This document shows, one piece after another, positions 54,622-62,977 of a DNA stretch of 64,000 bases. Numbering within the stretch: position 1 is the stretch's first letter; each line of letters begins with the position of its first letter. Location: positions 1 to 64,000 of the forward strand of contig JAITLO010000042.1 in assembly GCA_031277855.1 (NCBI GenBank). The letters run 5' to 3'. The notes beneath the pieces were generated by a model that was not told where the DNA came from, made no database searches, and worked only from the letters and a program-made list of their open reading frames with translations. The stretch is from Acidovorax sp. GTDB lineage: Bacteria; Pseudomonadota; Gammaproteobacteria; Burkholderiales; Burkholderiaceae_C. Made by a program: the position numbers and the translations under genes.

Positions 54622-54669
54622 TTTTGCACAAAATCCAAGCAAGCACGACCTCTAAACCCGCACGCCCTC

Positions 54670-54778
54670 AGCCAGAGACAGCGAGCAAGGGCCTACGCCG
54701 GCCGCACCGCCCCGCAGCGAGGCTGTCGTCCCCTTGTCTCCCTATTTCAGGGGAAGGCGCAAAGCGCCTCAGGGGGGG
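54670..54778 (-). repeat. 3-prime-end palindromic repeat, copy 6
   Basis: The CCCCCTGAG end abuts the stop codon of the AraC-type regulator at 54779. This copy is atypical: the central hairpin reads GTCTCCCTATTTCAGGGG, and the distal part contains an inserted CTACGCCGGCCGCAC also seen in altered form in copy 8. Confidence 0.7.
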
Positions 54779-55795
54779 TCAAACCTTCCCCCGCACCCAC
54801 TTCGGCGATATGCCATAGCGCCGCTTGAAGGCCGTGGAAAAATTGGCCGCGCTGGTATAGCCGGCCGCATGGGCGACCTCGGACACGCTGCGCCCGGTCT
54901 GCTCCAACTGGGCCCAGGCGCGCTCCAGGCGCTGGTCGCGGCGGTACTCATCCATGCTGCTGCCAAACACCTGGCGAAACTGGCGCTGCAGCGCGCTGGG
55001 GCTGAGCCCAATGTCGCGCGCAATATCGGCCAGGGGCCGAAAACACTCGGTTTCGCTGTCCAGCACCGCCTTGAGACGCATCAGGCGCTGGTGTTCACGC
55101 AGTCCCAAGACCGGTGGGGCTGCGGATGCGTCCAGCGCCTGCCCGTTTTCCACCAGCGACTGCAAGGCCTCGTGCACCAACTCCAGCGCACGGCTGAGCA
55201 GCAGCACAGGCGTCTTGCCTTCACGTGCCAGCTGGATGATTTGCTCCGCCACGGCCACGGCGCGCACCGAGGGTTGCCATGGGCGGATGACCAACTGCTG
55301 GTGTTGCTGCCAATGGCGCAGCAGCTGCAAACCAGCCCCATCCAGGGTCTGGGCCTCCAGCCAACAAGACTCGGCACTCAGGCTGAGCTTGCGTTCGTAT
55401 TTGCCGCGCTGCCAGCGGCGCACAAAGGCATCGCCGGGGCGTGAGTGCACCACCGCCCCACGGGCCCCAGTCTGGGGGCCGGCACGCGGGTCCACCTGCA
55501 TTTGCAGGCCCTGCCCGCCAAAGGCCACATCCACCCGCCCTTCCAGCAGTACCACCAGGTGCAGGCCAGGCTCGGCCGGCACGCTGGAGCGCATGGTGCA
55601 CAGATCGCTGGCCTCCACCCCATGCAGCCACAGCCCGCGCTGCAACTGCAAGGCCTGGACATGGCCGGCCATCAACACCTGCTGGGCCGGGACCTCGGCA
55701 TCGAGAAAACTGAGCGCGGGCGCACCCAGGTCGCTCGCACGCAAAGTGCCCAAGCCCATCCAGCGCGGTGGGCGGGCAGCGGAGAAAACAGCCAT
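54779..55795 (-). CDS. AraC-family regulator, PchR-like
   Basis: This 338-residue regulator has a C-terminal double HTH at about 240-330. FRPLADIARDIGLSPSALQR and GRSVSEVAHAAGYTSAANFS are the two recognition regions. The N-terminal half resembles PchR/AlcR-type siderophore-sensing regulators. It lies upstream of the catecholate receptor on the same strand and is preceded by a strong Fur-like palindrome, so it probably activates the neighbouring receptor/SIP operon under iron starvation when ferric siderophore is present. Confidence 0.88.
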   Translation of the reverse strand: MAVFSAARPPRWMGLGTLRASDLGAPALSFLDAEVPAQQVLMAGHVQALQLQRGLWLHGVEASDLCTMRSSVPAEPGLHLVVLLEGRVDVAFGGQGLQMQVDPRAGPQTGARGAVVHSRPGDAFVRRWQRGKYERKLSLSAESCWLEAQTLDGAGLQLLRHWQQHQQLVIRPWQPSVRAVAVAEQIIQLAREGKTPVLLLSRALELVHEALQSLVENGQALDASAAPPVLGLREHQRLMRLKAVLDSETECFRPLADIARDIGLSPSALQRQFRQVFGSSMDEYRRDQRLERAWAQLEQTGRSVSEVAHAAGYTSAANFSTAFKRRYGISPKWVRGKV

Positions 55796-55812
55796 GCCCC
55801 ATCCAGCAAGTT

Positions 55813-55844
55813 ATTGATAATGATTCTTATCTTAGATAAGAATC
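55813..55844. promoter_or_regulatory. Strong Fur-box-like palindrome before the PchR-like gene
   Basis: GATTCTTATC (55822-55831), TTA, GATAAGAATC (55835-55844) is a perfect ten-base inverted repeat. It overlaps ATTGATAATGATTCTTATC at 55813-55831, close to the classical GATAATGATAATCATTATC. Two overlapping Fur boxes are likely. It lies 18-50 bases upstream of the regulator start. Confidence 0.75.
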
Positions 55845-55940
55845 AATTCCCGGACATGTGCCGGGTCAGAAACCGTAGAGGCAACATCCGCCGGGCCTGG
55901 CCAGCGCAGCCCAGCGAGGCTGCGCCACAATGGCTACACC

Positions 55941-57140
55941 ATGCTGACCTACGCCGATATCCAAGCCGCCTCCGCCCGCCTGCGCGACCAGGTGTTGCAA
56001 ACCCCCTGTGTTGAATCGCAAACGCTTTCACAGATCGTGGGCGCCCAGGTGTTCCTCAAATTCGAGAACCTGCAATTCACCGCCTCGTTCAAGGAGCGCG
56101 GCGCCAGCAACCGATTGCAGCTGCTGAGTGCCGAGGAAAAAGCCCGCGGCGTGGTTGCAATGAGCGCCGGCAACCACGCCCAGGGTGTGGCCTACCACGC
56201 GCAGCGCATGGGCTTGCGTGCCGTGATCGTGATGCCGCGCTTCACGCCCGGTGTGAAGGTGGAGCGCACACGCGGCTTTGGCGCCGAAGTGGTGTTGCAC
56301 GGCGACACGCTGGAGGCCGCACGCCAGCATGCCTACCAACTGGCCGAGGAACAGAACCTCACCTTTGTGCACCCCTTCGACGACGCGGCCGTGGCCGCCG
56401 GCCAGGGTACGGTGGCCATGGAAATGCTGGCCGCACAGCCCGATCTGGAAACCCTGGTGGTGGCCGTGGGCGGCGGCGGCCTGATTGCCGGCGTGGCCAC
56501 GGCGGCCAAGACGCTCAAACCTGGTATCCGCGTGGTGGGCGTGCAGACGCAACGCTTTCCCTCCATGGTCAATGCTGTGCAGGGCACGGAGCTGCCTATG
56601 GGCCAGTCCACCATTGCCGAAGGCATTGCCGTGGCCACGGCAGGCCAGATCACCCGCGAGGTGGTACGCCAGCAGGTGGACGAGCTACTGCTGGTGGACG
56701 AGGGCGATATCGAGCAAGCCGTGCTGATGCTGCTGGAGATTGAAAAAACCCTGGTGGAAGGCGCGGGCGCGGCGGGCCTGGCGGCGCTGATACGCCACCG
56801 GGACAAGTTCCAGGGCCAGAAAGTGGGCCTGATTCTGTCGGGCGGCAATATCGATCCGCTGCTGCTGGCCGCCATCATCGAGCGCGGCATGGTGCGCTCC
56901 GGCCGGCTGGCCCGCATACGCGTCAGCGCCCGCGACGTGCCCGGCGTGCTGGCCCAGATCACGGCCACCGTGGCCGCTGCCGGCGCCAATATCGAGGAGG
57001 TGCACCACCAGCGCGCCTTCACGCTGCTGGCCGCGCAGAACGTGGAAATCGACTTTGTGCTGCAAACCCGCAACCCACAGCATGTGGAGCAGGTGCTGGA
57101 GGCGCTGCGCACGGCGGGGATGCAGGCGGAACGGGCTTGA
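55941..57140 (+). CDS. ilvA: Threonine ammonia-lyase (threonine deaminase)
   Basis: This 399-residue PLP enzyme converts threonine to 2-oxobutanoate. The Schiff-base lysine is Lys51 in ASFKERGA, and AVGGGGLIAG binds the PLP phosphate. A single ACT domain covers about 325-399 (RIRVSARDVPGVLAQITATV). This is the short form with one ACT domain, unlike the 500-residue biosynthetic IlvA with two. It may serve isoleucine synthesis or threonine catabolism; a serine dehydratase role is possible. The ATG at 55941 lacks a strong ribosome site. Confidence 0.88.
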   Translation: MLTYADIQAASARLRDQVLQTPCVESQTLSQIVGAQVFLKFENLQFTASFKERGASNRLQLLSAEEKARGVVAMSAGNHAQGVAYHAQRMGLRAVIVMPRFTPGVKVERTRGFGAEVVLHGDTLEAARQHAYQLAEEQNLTFVHPFDDAAVAAGQGTVAMEMLAAQPDLETLVVAVGGGGLIAGVATAAKTLKPGIRVVGVQTQRFPSMVNAVQGTELPMGQSTIAEGIAVATAGQITREVVRQQVDELLLVDEGDIEQAVLMLLEIEKTLVEGAGAAGLAALIRHRDKFQGQKVGLILSGGNIDPLLLAAIIERGMVRSGRLARIRVSARDVPGVLAQITATVAAAGANIEEVHHQRAFTLLAAQNVEIDFVLQTRNPQHVEQVLEALRTAGMQAERA

Positions 57141-57146
57141 GTAAGA

Positions 57147-57257
57147 CACCCCCCTGAGTCGCTGCGCGCCTTCCCCCCGCTCTTCGCGAGCTGCGCTCGC
57201 GGGCAGGGGGACGACACCGGTGCTGCGGGGCGGCCCTTGCACGGTGTCTCTGACTTG
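57147..57257 (+). repeat. 3-prime-end palindromic repeat, copy 7
   Basis: It begins CCCCCCTGAG seven bases after the threonine deaminase stop. The central hairpin has the longer form CCCCCCGCTCTTCGCGAGC...GCGGGCAGGGGGA, matching the hairpin of copy 4. Confidence 0.75.
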
Positions 57258-57388
57258 GGCCTGTGCCAGTTTTGGGCGCTGCGCATCGTGCGTGGCTGAG
57301 CGTGGATAACCCTGTAGCCAAGGGGCTAGGGGCGCTTTCACAATGGTGAGCACGTGGTGCGCCGCGCCATCGAGCAAGGAGTGAATGC

Positions 57389-57541
57389 ATGAGCCATGAC
57401 AGCACAGCCCACGATGCCCAGCCCCAGATCGACCCGGACGACGCCGCCGAAGCGGTGGTGCCCTACATCCCCTATGTGATCCCCTTGGTGGGAGCCATCA
57501 TGATGTTTTTGCTGGCTTTTATCGCCGTGAACATGGCGTAG
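57389..57541 (+). CDS. 50-residue single-span membrane protein
   Basis: This small protein is supported by a strong ribosome site (AAGGAG at 57376-57381, 7 bases before the ATG) and by its composition. Residues 1-22 are hydrophilic and acidic (DPDDAAEAV). Residues 24-50 form one hydrophobic segment with PYIPYVIPLVGAIMMFLLAF, ending NMA. A terminator follows 28 bases after the stop, so it is a separate unit. I recall similar short membrane proteins in Comamonadaceae, but no function. It lies upstream of pckG. Its role is unknown. Confidence 0.75.
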   Translation: MSHDSTAHDAQPQIDPDDAAEAVVPYIPYVIPLVGAIMMFLLAFIAVNMA

Positions 57542-57568
57542 CAAGGCCTTTGCACCTCAGCCCAGACC

Positions 57569-57589
57569 AGCCCCGCAAGGGGCTTTTTT
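57569..57589 (+). terminator. Rho-independent terminator after the small membrane protein
   Basis: AGCCCC (57569-57574), loop GCAA, GGGGCT (57579-57584), then TTTTT to 57589. Confidence 0.85.
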
Positions 57590-57622
57590 GATGCCTGGCA
57601 TTGATGCGCAAGACATATATCG

Positions 57623-57637
57623 ATGCATATGATGCAT
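57623..57637. promoter_or_regulatory. ATGCAT-ATG-ATGCAT palindrome upstream of pckG
   Basis: ATGCAT (57623-57628), ATG, ATGCAT (57632-57637) lies in an AT-rich patch about 190 bases before pckG and after the terminator of the preceding gene. It could be part of the pckG promoter region or an operator. No factor can be named. Confidence 0.35.
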
Positions 57638-57821
57638 AGTTTTTGCCTTCGCCCTACTGGCTTTTTACAGCCGCCTTCCTAGAATGGCTCTCCCGGTCGC
57701 CCACCGCAGGCCGGCTCCTGCCAATGCAGCAGGTCAGCGCCCTTGCCCAACCACCCTCCTGCTCACGTTTTTTTGAGTCTGGTTCGGCAAGCACGTTGAA
57801 TCACAATCAGGAGACCCTTCG

Positions 57822-59690
57822 ATGAATGCCCACGCCCCCCAGGCCCTGCAGGTACAAGCCCCTGCCTACGTCAAAAACCCCAAGCTGATTGCCTGGGTGG
57901 CCGAGATGGCCGCGCTGTGCAAGCCCGCCAAGATTCACTGGTGCGATGGCTCGCAAGCGGAATACGACGCGCTGTGCCAGCAACTGGTGGATGCCGGCAC
58001 CTTCAAGAAGCTCAACCCCGCCAAGCGCCCCGGCAGCTATCTGGCCTGGTCCGATCCTTCGGACGTGGCCCGCGTGGAAGACCGCACCTATATCTGCTCG
58101 GCCAAGAAGGAAGACGCAGGCCCGACCAACAACTGGATGGCGCCCCATGAAATGCGCGCCACGCTGCAACCGCTGTTTGATGGCTGCATGGCCGGCCGCA
58201 CCATGTATGTGGTGCCGTTCTCCATGGGCCCGCTGGGCTCGCCCATTGCCCACATCGGCATCGAGCTGTCCGACAGTGCCTATGTGGCCGTGAACATGCG
58301 GGTCATGACACGCATGGGCAAGGCGGTGTATGACGTGATCGGCGAAGACGGTGAGTTCGTGCCCTGCATGCACACCGTGGGCGCACCGCTGGCCGCTGGC
58401 GAGACCGACAAGACCAGCTGGCCTTGCAACCCCACGACCAAGTACATCGTGCACTACCCGGAAACACGCGAGATCTGGTCGTATGGCTCGGGCTACGGCG
58501 GCAACGCCCTGCTGGGCAAGAAATGCTTTGCGCTGCGCATTGCCTCCACCATGGGCCGTGACCAGGGCTGGCTGGCCGAGCACATGCTGATCCTGGGCGT
58601 GACCAACCCCGAGGGCAAGAAATACCACGTGGCAGCGGCCTTCCCCAGCGCCTGCGGCAAGACCAATTTCTCCATGCTGGTGCCTCCCACCGGCTTTGAA
58701 GGCTGGAAGGTCACCACCATCGGCGACGACATTGCCTGGATCAAACCCCAGGCCGATGGCAGCCTGCGCGCCATCAACCCCGAGGCAGGCTATTTCGGCG
58801 TGGCGCCGGGCACCAATCTGCTCACCAACCCGAACTGCATGAAGAGCCTGGACAAGAACGTCATCTTCACCAACGTGGCGCTGACGGACGACGGTGATGT
58901 GTGGTGGGAAGGCCTGGAGAAAGACCAGGGCAAGCTGCCCGACCACCTGATCGACTGGAAGGGCCAGGACTGGACGCCCGCCATCGCCAAGGAAACCGGC
59001 GCCAAGGCCGCCCACCCCAATGCCCGTTTCACCGTGGCCGCCACCAACAACCCGGCGCTGGACGAGGCCTGGGATGATCCCAAGGGCGTGAAGATCGACG
59101 CCATGATCTTTGGCGGCCGCCGCTCCACCACCGTGCCGCTGGTGACCGAGGCCCGCAACTGGACCGAGGGCGTCTACATGGCCGCCACCATGGGCTCCGA
59201 AACCACGGCCGCCGCCTTTGGTGCCCAGGGCGTGGTGCGCCGCGACCCCTTCGCCATGCTGCCCTTTGCCGGCTACAACATGAGCGCCTATTTCCAGCAC
59301 TGGCTGGACCTGGGTGCCAAGATCGAAGCCCAGGGCGCCCAGTTGCCCAAGATCTTCACCACCAACTGGTTCCGCAAGAACGCCGAAGGCAAGTTTGTCT
59401 GGCCCGGCTATGGCGAGAACATGCGTGTGCTGAAGTGGATGATCGACCGCATCGAGGGCAGCGCCCAAGGCCAGCAAACCGCCTTTGGCGTGGCGCCTCA
59501 CTACGCTGAAATCAACTGGACCGGCCTGGACTTCAGTGCCGAGCAGTTTGCCAGCGTGACCAGCATCGACAAGGCCGCCTGGGCCGAGGAGCTGCAACTG
59601 CACAGCGCCCACTTCGAGCAACTGGCCCAGGGCCTGCCCCAGGCGCTGCTGGATGCCAAAACCCAGTTAGAGCAACGCCTGGCCGCTTAA
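57822..59690 (+). CDS. pckG: Phosphoenolpyruvate carboxykinase (GTP)
   Basis: This 622-residue enzyme decarboxylates and phosphorylates oxaloacetate to PEP, the entry step of gluconeogenesis. [13 protein letters not shown] near residue 275 is the GTP-type kinase-1a loop with the reactive Cys278. GDDIAWIK (kinase-2, metal aspartates) and [12 protein letters not shown] (substrate loop) follow. Full family length. CAGGAGA precedes the ATG. It stands alone, with a 280-base upstream region and a 3-prime-end repeat just after the stop. It fits a bacterium living on organic acids and amino acids. Confidence 0.96.
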   Translation: MNAHAPQALQVQAPAYVKNPKLIAWVAEMAALCKPAKIHWCDGSQAEYDALCQQLVDAGTFKKLNPAKRPGSYLAWSDPSDVARVEDRTYICSAKKEDAGPTNNWMAPHEMRATLQPLFDGCMAGRTMYVVPFSMGPLGSPIAHIGIELSDSAYVAVNMRVMTRMGKAVYDVIGEDGEFVPCMHTVGAPLAAGETDKTSWPCNPTTKYIVHYPETREIWSYGSGYGGNALLGKKCFALRIASTMGRDQGWLAEHMLILGVTNPEGKKYHVAAAFPSACGKTNFSMLVPPTGFEGWKVTTIGDDIAWIKPQADGSLRAINPEAGYFGVAPGTNLLTNPNCMKSLDKNVIFTNVALTDDGDVWWEGLEKDQGKLPDHLIDWKGQDWTPAIAKETGAKAAHPNARFTVAATNNPALDEAWDDPKGVKIDAMIFGGRRSTTVPLVTEARNWTEGVYMAATMGSETTAAAFGAQGVVRRDPFAMLPFAGYNMSAYFQHWLDLGAKIEAQGAQLPKIFTTNWFRKNAEGKFVWPGYGENMRVLKWMIDRIEGSAQGQQTAFGVAPHYAEINWTGLDFSAEQFASVTSIDKAAWAEELQLHSAHFEQLAQGLPQALLDAKTQLEQRLAA

Positions 59691-59695
59691 GCCTC

Positions 59696-59806
59696 CCCCT
59701 GAGCGGCTGCGCCGCTTCCCCCTCTCTCGCTACGCGGGAGGGGGACGGCACCAGCGCTGCGGGGCGGTGCGGCCGGCATAGGCCCTTGCGCGGTGCCCTG
59801 ATAGGG
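59696..59806 (+). repeat. 3-prime-end palindromic repeat, copy 8
   Basis: It begins CCCCCTGAG about six bases after the pckG stop. The distal part GGGGCGGTGCGGCCGGCATAGG carries the same kind of insertion as copy 6, so the family has at least two length variants. Confidence 0.75.
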
Positions 59807-59907
59807 CTGTGTCAGTTTTATGCGGCGTGCTCCATTCTCATGCGCAAGGGCCCCATACGCTTATGCCACAAGCACATGATGCTATACATTCTGCTTCTTC
59901 CAAAACA

Positions 59908-59937
59908 AAAAAGCCGCATCCCAGGATGCGGCTTTTT
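59908..59937. terminator. Bidirectional terminator between pckG and a membrane-protein gene
   Basis: AAAAAAGCCGCATCC, loop CA, GGATGCGGCTTTTT: a nine-base GC stem flanked by A and T runs on both sides, between convergent genes. It should work for both strands. Confidence 0.88.
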
Positions 59938-59961
59938 GCATATGAGCGGTGGTCGCTAGGT

Positions 59962-60393
59962 TCAGCGTTCCTGGCGGTCCATGGCACGGGCCAGGTCGGC
60001 CATCAAGCGCGCATCTTGCAGGGCCACATTCCAGGTGGCTTCGTCAGCCGCAGCGCGTTCGCGGGCCAGTTGCCAGCGGCCCAGGGCGGAGTCCAGGCGC
60101 TCAACAACATGACGCACGGGGCTCAGGCTCCAGACCAGCGACAGGCCGGCAGACACCCACAATGCCATGCTGGCCAGCGGATCCGCATCTTCACCCGCGC
60201 CAATGGCCAGCGCAGCCAGCATGGCGATGGCCGCCATGGTCAGCAAGGTCACGGACACCTTGGCTTCTGCGATTTCGGCCGATTCGGCAGCCTGCTGCTG
60301 GGCCAGTTGGGCCTGCACGCCTTCGGGCACCTGGGCCACACGCACAGCACCAGCGTGCACGACACAGTAAGAGTTGTAGATGAAATGGCTCAT
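59962..60393 (-). CDS. Uncharacterised two-span membrane protein
   Basis: This 143-residue protein is of no family I recognise. Residues 1-44 are polar with an Ala/Gln/Glu helix. Two hydrophobic segments follow at about 46-66 (SVTLLTMAAIAMLAALAIG) and 76-96 (SMALWVSAGLSLVWSL). A charged C-terminal helix rich in Ala, Arg, Asp and Glu (about 97-143) could form a coiled coil. It is divergent from a LysR regulator at 60522. A bidirectional terminator lies just after its stop. Confidence 0.7.
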   Translation of the reverse strand: MSHFIYNSYCVVHAGAVRVAQVPEGVQAQLAQQQAAESAEIAEAKVSVTLLTMAAIAMLAALAIGAGEDADPLASMALWVSAGLSLVWSLSPVRHVVERLDSALGRWQLARERAAADEATWNVALQDARLMADLARAMDRQER

Positions 60394-60521
60394 GGCGTTG
60401 ATACCCCGTAGACAGCGCTTGTGGCGAAATGCCGGGCGACAGAGAGACTATAGGGTTTACCCCATGCGTTCTCAAATTTATATTTTGAATCTACATTATT
60501 CATTTCAGTGATGACTAGACC

Positions 60522-61502
60522 ATGACACCTCTCAACTTCCGCACCCTGGACCTGAACCTGCTGCGCGTCTTTGATGAAGTCATGGCCGAGCGCAGCCTGA
60601 CACGCGCTGCCGAAAAGTTAGCCATCACCCAACCCGCCGTCAGCAACGCCATGCGGCGCCTGCGCGACGCCGTGGGCGACGAGCTGCTGGTACGCCAGGG
60701 CCAGGGCGTTCAACCCACGCCCCGCGCCCACACCCTGTGGCCCGTGGTGCGCGAGGCGCTGGCCAGCCTGGCCGACAACCTGGCGCCTGAGCGCTTTGAT
60801 CCGGCCACCGCCAAAACCACGCTGGTCCTGGCCATGGCCGATGCCACTGCCGCCACGCTGCTGCCCTACCTGGTGGCAATTTTGGAGACCGAGGCCCCCG
60901 GCGTGACGGTGCGAACCCTGCCGCTGACCACACGCGACCCCCGCGCACTGTTGGACGAAGACAACGCCGACCTGGCCATAGGCAACTTTCCCGCCGTGCT
61001 GGCCGATCTGACCGCCCGTGCCCAGTCCGGAGCCCTGGTGGCCTATGAAAGCCGGCGCCTGTACGACGGTGAATACGTGGCCGCCATGCGCCGCGACCAC
61101 CCGCTGGCCGCAGGGCCGCTGACACTGGAAGGCTATTGCACGGCCCGCCATGCCCTGGTGAGCTTTTCGGGCCGTGCCTGGGGCTTTATCGACGAGGCCC
61201 TGGCCTCGCTGGGCCTCAACCGCCGCATTGCCTTGACCGTGAACCAGTACGGCACCGCTGCCCGGGTCGTTGCGCAAAGCGATTTGCTGACCGTCATGCC
61301 CCGGCACTTTGTCCCCATCTCGCACATGGCCGAGCAGTTGCACATTGCACCGCTGCCACTGGAAGTGATGGCCGTGCATGTGGACGCGCTGTGGCACAAG
61401 CGCGGCGCCAACCACATTGCCTACCCCTGGATGGTTCAGGCCCTGGGCCGGGCAGCCCATCGCGCCCTGGATGCCACCGCAGACCCCGCCCTCATGGTGT
61501 GA
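60522..61502 (+). CDS. LysR-type transcriptional regulator
   Basis: This 326-residue regulator has an N-terminal winged helix at about 5-64 (LNLLRVFDEVMAERSLTRAA and AVSNAMRRLRDAVGDELLVR), of the NodD/LeuO/PA0477-like branch, and a substrate domain at about 95-300. It is divergent from the two-span membrane protein at 60393 across 128 bases, the only obvious candidate target. The inducer is unknown. The phosphoesterase gene follows 38 bases downstream and may be co-transcribed. Confidence 0.87.
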   Translation: MTPLNFRTLDLNLLRVFDEVMAERSLTRAAEKLAITQPAVSNAMRRLRDAVGDELLVRQGQGVQPTPRAHTLWPVVREALASLADNLAPERFDPATAKTTLVLAMADATAATLLPYLVAILETEAPGVTVRTLPLTTRDPRALLDEDNADLAIGNFPAVLADLTARAQSGALVAYESRRLYDGEYVAAMRRDHPLAAGPLTLEGYCTARHALVSFSGRAWGFIDEALASLGLNRRIALTVNQYGTAARVVAQSDLLTVMPRHFVPISHMAEQLHIAPLPLEVMAVHVDALWHKRGANHIAYPWMVQALGRAAHRALDATADPALMV

Positions 61503-61540
61503 GCACGGCCTAGGCTGCATATGGCCGACAATAGCTCGCC

Positions 61541-62395
61541 ATGCGCATCCAGCTTCTGTCCGACCTGCATTTGGAAGTCCACCCACAATTCCAGCCCGAG
61601 CCGGCGCCCGACGCCCAGGTGCTGGTGCTGGCCGGAGACATAGGCTCCTACCAAAGCGGCAGCCTGCTCCCGGGTGATGACTTTGGCCTGGAACGGTTTT
61701 CTCCCCTGCCCCAGTACGCAGGCTGGCCTTGCCCGGTGATCTTTGTGCCGGGCAACCATGAGTACGATGCCCAGGACTGGGACGAGGCCCATCTGCGGCT
61801 GCAGCGCCTGTGCGATCGCCTGGGGCTGATCTGGCTGGAGCGTGAAACCACCGTGCTGGATGGGGTGCGCTTTGTCGGCACCACGCTGTGGACGGATTTC
61901 GACGCCATCGCCCTGCTCGATGAGCAGGTGCAGGCCGGTAACCTGGGCCAGCTGCTCAAGCTGCGCGAGAAGTCTTTTCGCGCAGCCAATTTCTATCTGC
62001 AAAAAACCGGTGGCACACGCCACGGCCAGGACTTTCTGGCCGAGCCCATGCGCGACCAGGCCCTGCTGTGCCATGACTGGCTGCGCCAGACGCTGGCCCA
62101 GGCCCACGACGGCCCCACGGTGGCAGTCACCCACTTTGCCCCCAGCCTGCGCAGCCATGACCCACGCTATGGGCTCACCGCAGGCACCGCCGGCTTTTGC
62201 AGCCAGCTGGACGATTTGCTGCCCGCAGCCCAGCTGTGGCTGCACGGCCATGTGCACACGCCGATTGATTACCTGGCTCAAGGCCTGCACCCCGACGGCA
62301 GCAGCTGGCGCTGCCGCGTGCACGCCAACCCGCTGGGCTATGCCCGCAAGGGCGAGCAGGCATCTTTCCAGGCAGCACGCAGCATCGGTTTGTAG
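61541..62395 (+). CDS. Calcineurin-type metallophosphoesterase
   Basis: This 284-residue cytoplasmic enzyme has the metallophosphatase motif series: LSDLHLE at residues 6-12 (Asp and His), AGDIGS near 32, GNHEYDAQDW near 70, VTHFAPS near 196 and HGHVHTP near 238. These bind two metal ions. The substrate may be a nucleotide, a phosphodiester or a protein phosphate; the family does not reveal it. The ATG at 61541 directly begins the first strand, so no residues are missing. Confidence 0.88.
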   Translation: MRIQLLSDLHLEVHPQFQPEPAPDAQVLVLAGDIGSYQSGSLLPGDDFGLERFSPLPQYAGWPCPVIFVPGNHEYDAQDWDEAHLRLQRLCDRLGLIWLERETTVLDGVRFVGTTLWTDFDAIALLDEQVQAGNLGQLLKLREKSFRAANFYLQKTGGTRHGQDFLAEPMRDQALLCHDWLRQTLAQAHDGPTVAVTHFAPSLRSHDPRYGLTAGTAGFCSQLDDLLPAAQLWLHGHVHTPIDYLAQGLHPDGSSWRCRVHANPLGYARKGEQASFQAARSIGL

Positions 62396-62500
62396 CGTGG
62401 TGGCACTTCGAGATGGCTGCCGCACGAAAAACATGACTTACGTCAAGATGCAGACGCGACGGCCCGCCTAATCTGAGCACGTTAACCTGGAGACCCTCCC

Positions 62501-62923
62501 ATGAAAATCCTGCTCGCCGTCGACGGTAGCCCCTACACCAAGAAGATGCTGGCCTATCTGGCCACCCATGAAGAACTGATTGCCAGCGCCCAGTCGTACA
62601 GCGCCATCTCGGTGCAGTCCGCCCTGCCTCCGCGCGCCCGCGCCGCGCTGGGCAAAGACACTGTGGATGCCTACTACGCCGAAGAAGCGGCCAAGGTGCT
62701 GGATCCGGTGTGTGAGTTTCTGGAGCGCCACGGCCTCAAGCCCCAGCGCATCACCGCAGTCGGCCCCGCCGGCGAACTCATTGCCAAGGAAGCCGTGGAA
62801 GGCAATTACGACCTGGTCGTCATGGGCACACACGGCCTGGGCGCACTGGGCAAGCTGGTCATGGGTTCGGTCAGCACCCAGGTTCTGGCCAACTGCAGCG
62901 TGCCGGTCTTGCTGATTCGCTAA
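62501..62923 (+). CDS. Universal stress protein (UspA family)
   Basis: This 140-residue single Usp domain has ILLAVDGSPYT at residues 3-13 and the ATP-binding GTHGLGALGKLVMGSVS at about 109-125 (G-x2-G-x9-G-S/T pattern), so it is likely an ATP-binding type. CTGGAGACCC precedes the ATG. It is monocistronic with its own terminator. Usp proteins help survival in stationary phase or under respiratory and oxidative stress. Confidence 0.92.
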   Translation: MKILLAVDGSPYTKKMLAYLATHEELIASAQSYSAISVQSALPPRARAALGKDTVDAYYAEEAAKVLDPVCEFLERHGLKPQRITAVGPAGELIAKEAVEGNYDLVVMGTHGLGALGKLVMGSVSTQVLANCSVPVLLIR

Positions 62924-62945
62924 GCCCACGCCGCCCTGCATGCAA

Positions 62946-62972
62946 AACCTGCCGACCCTGGCAGGTTTTTTT
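62946..62972 (+). terminator. Rho-independent terminator after the usp gene
   Basis: AACCTGCC (62946-62953), loop GACCCT, GGCAGGTT (62960-62967), T run to 62972. Confidence 0.88.
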
Positions 62973-62977
62973 ATGCC

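Noticed and set aside
62396..62500. FNR/ANR box upstream of the universal stress gene
   Set aside because: No TTGAT-N4-ATCAA pattern is present in this short region.
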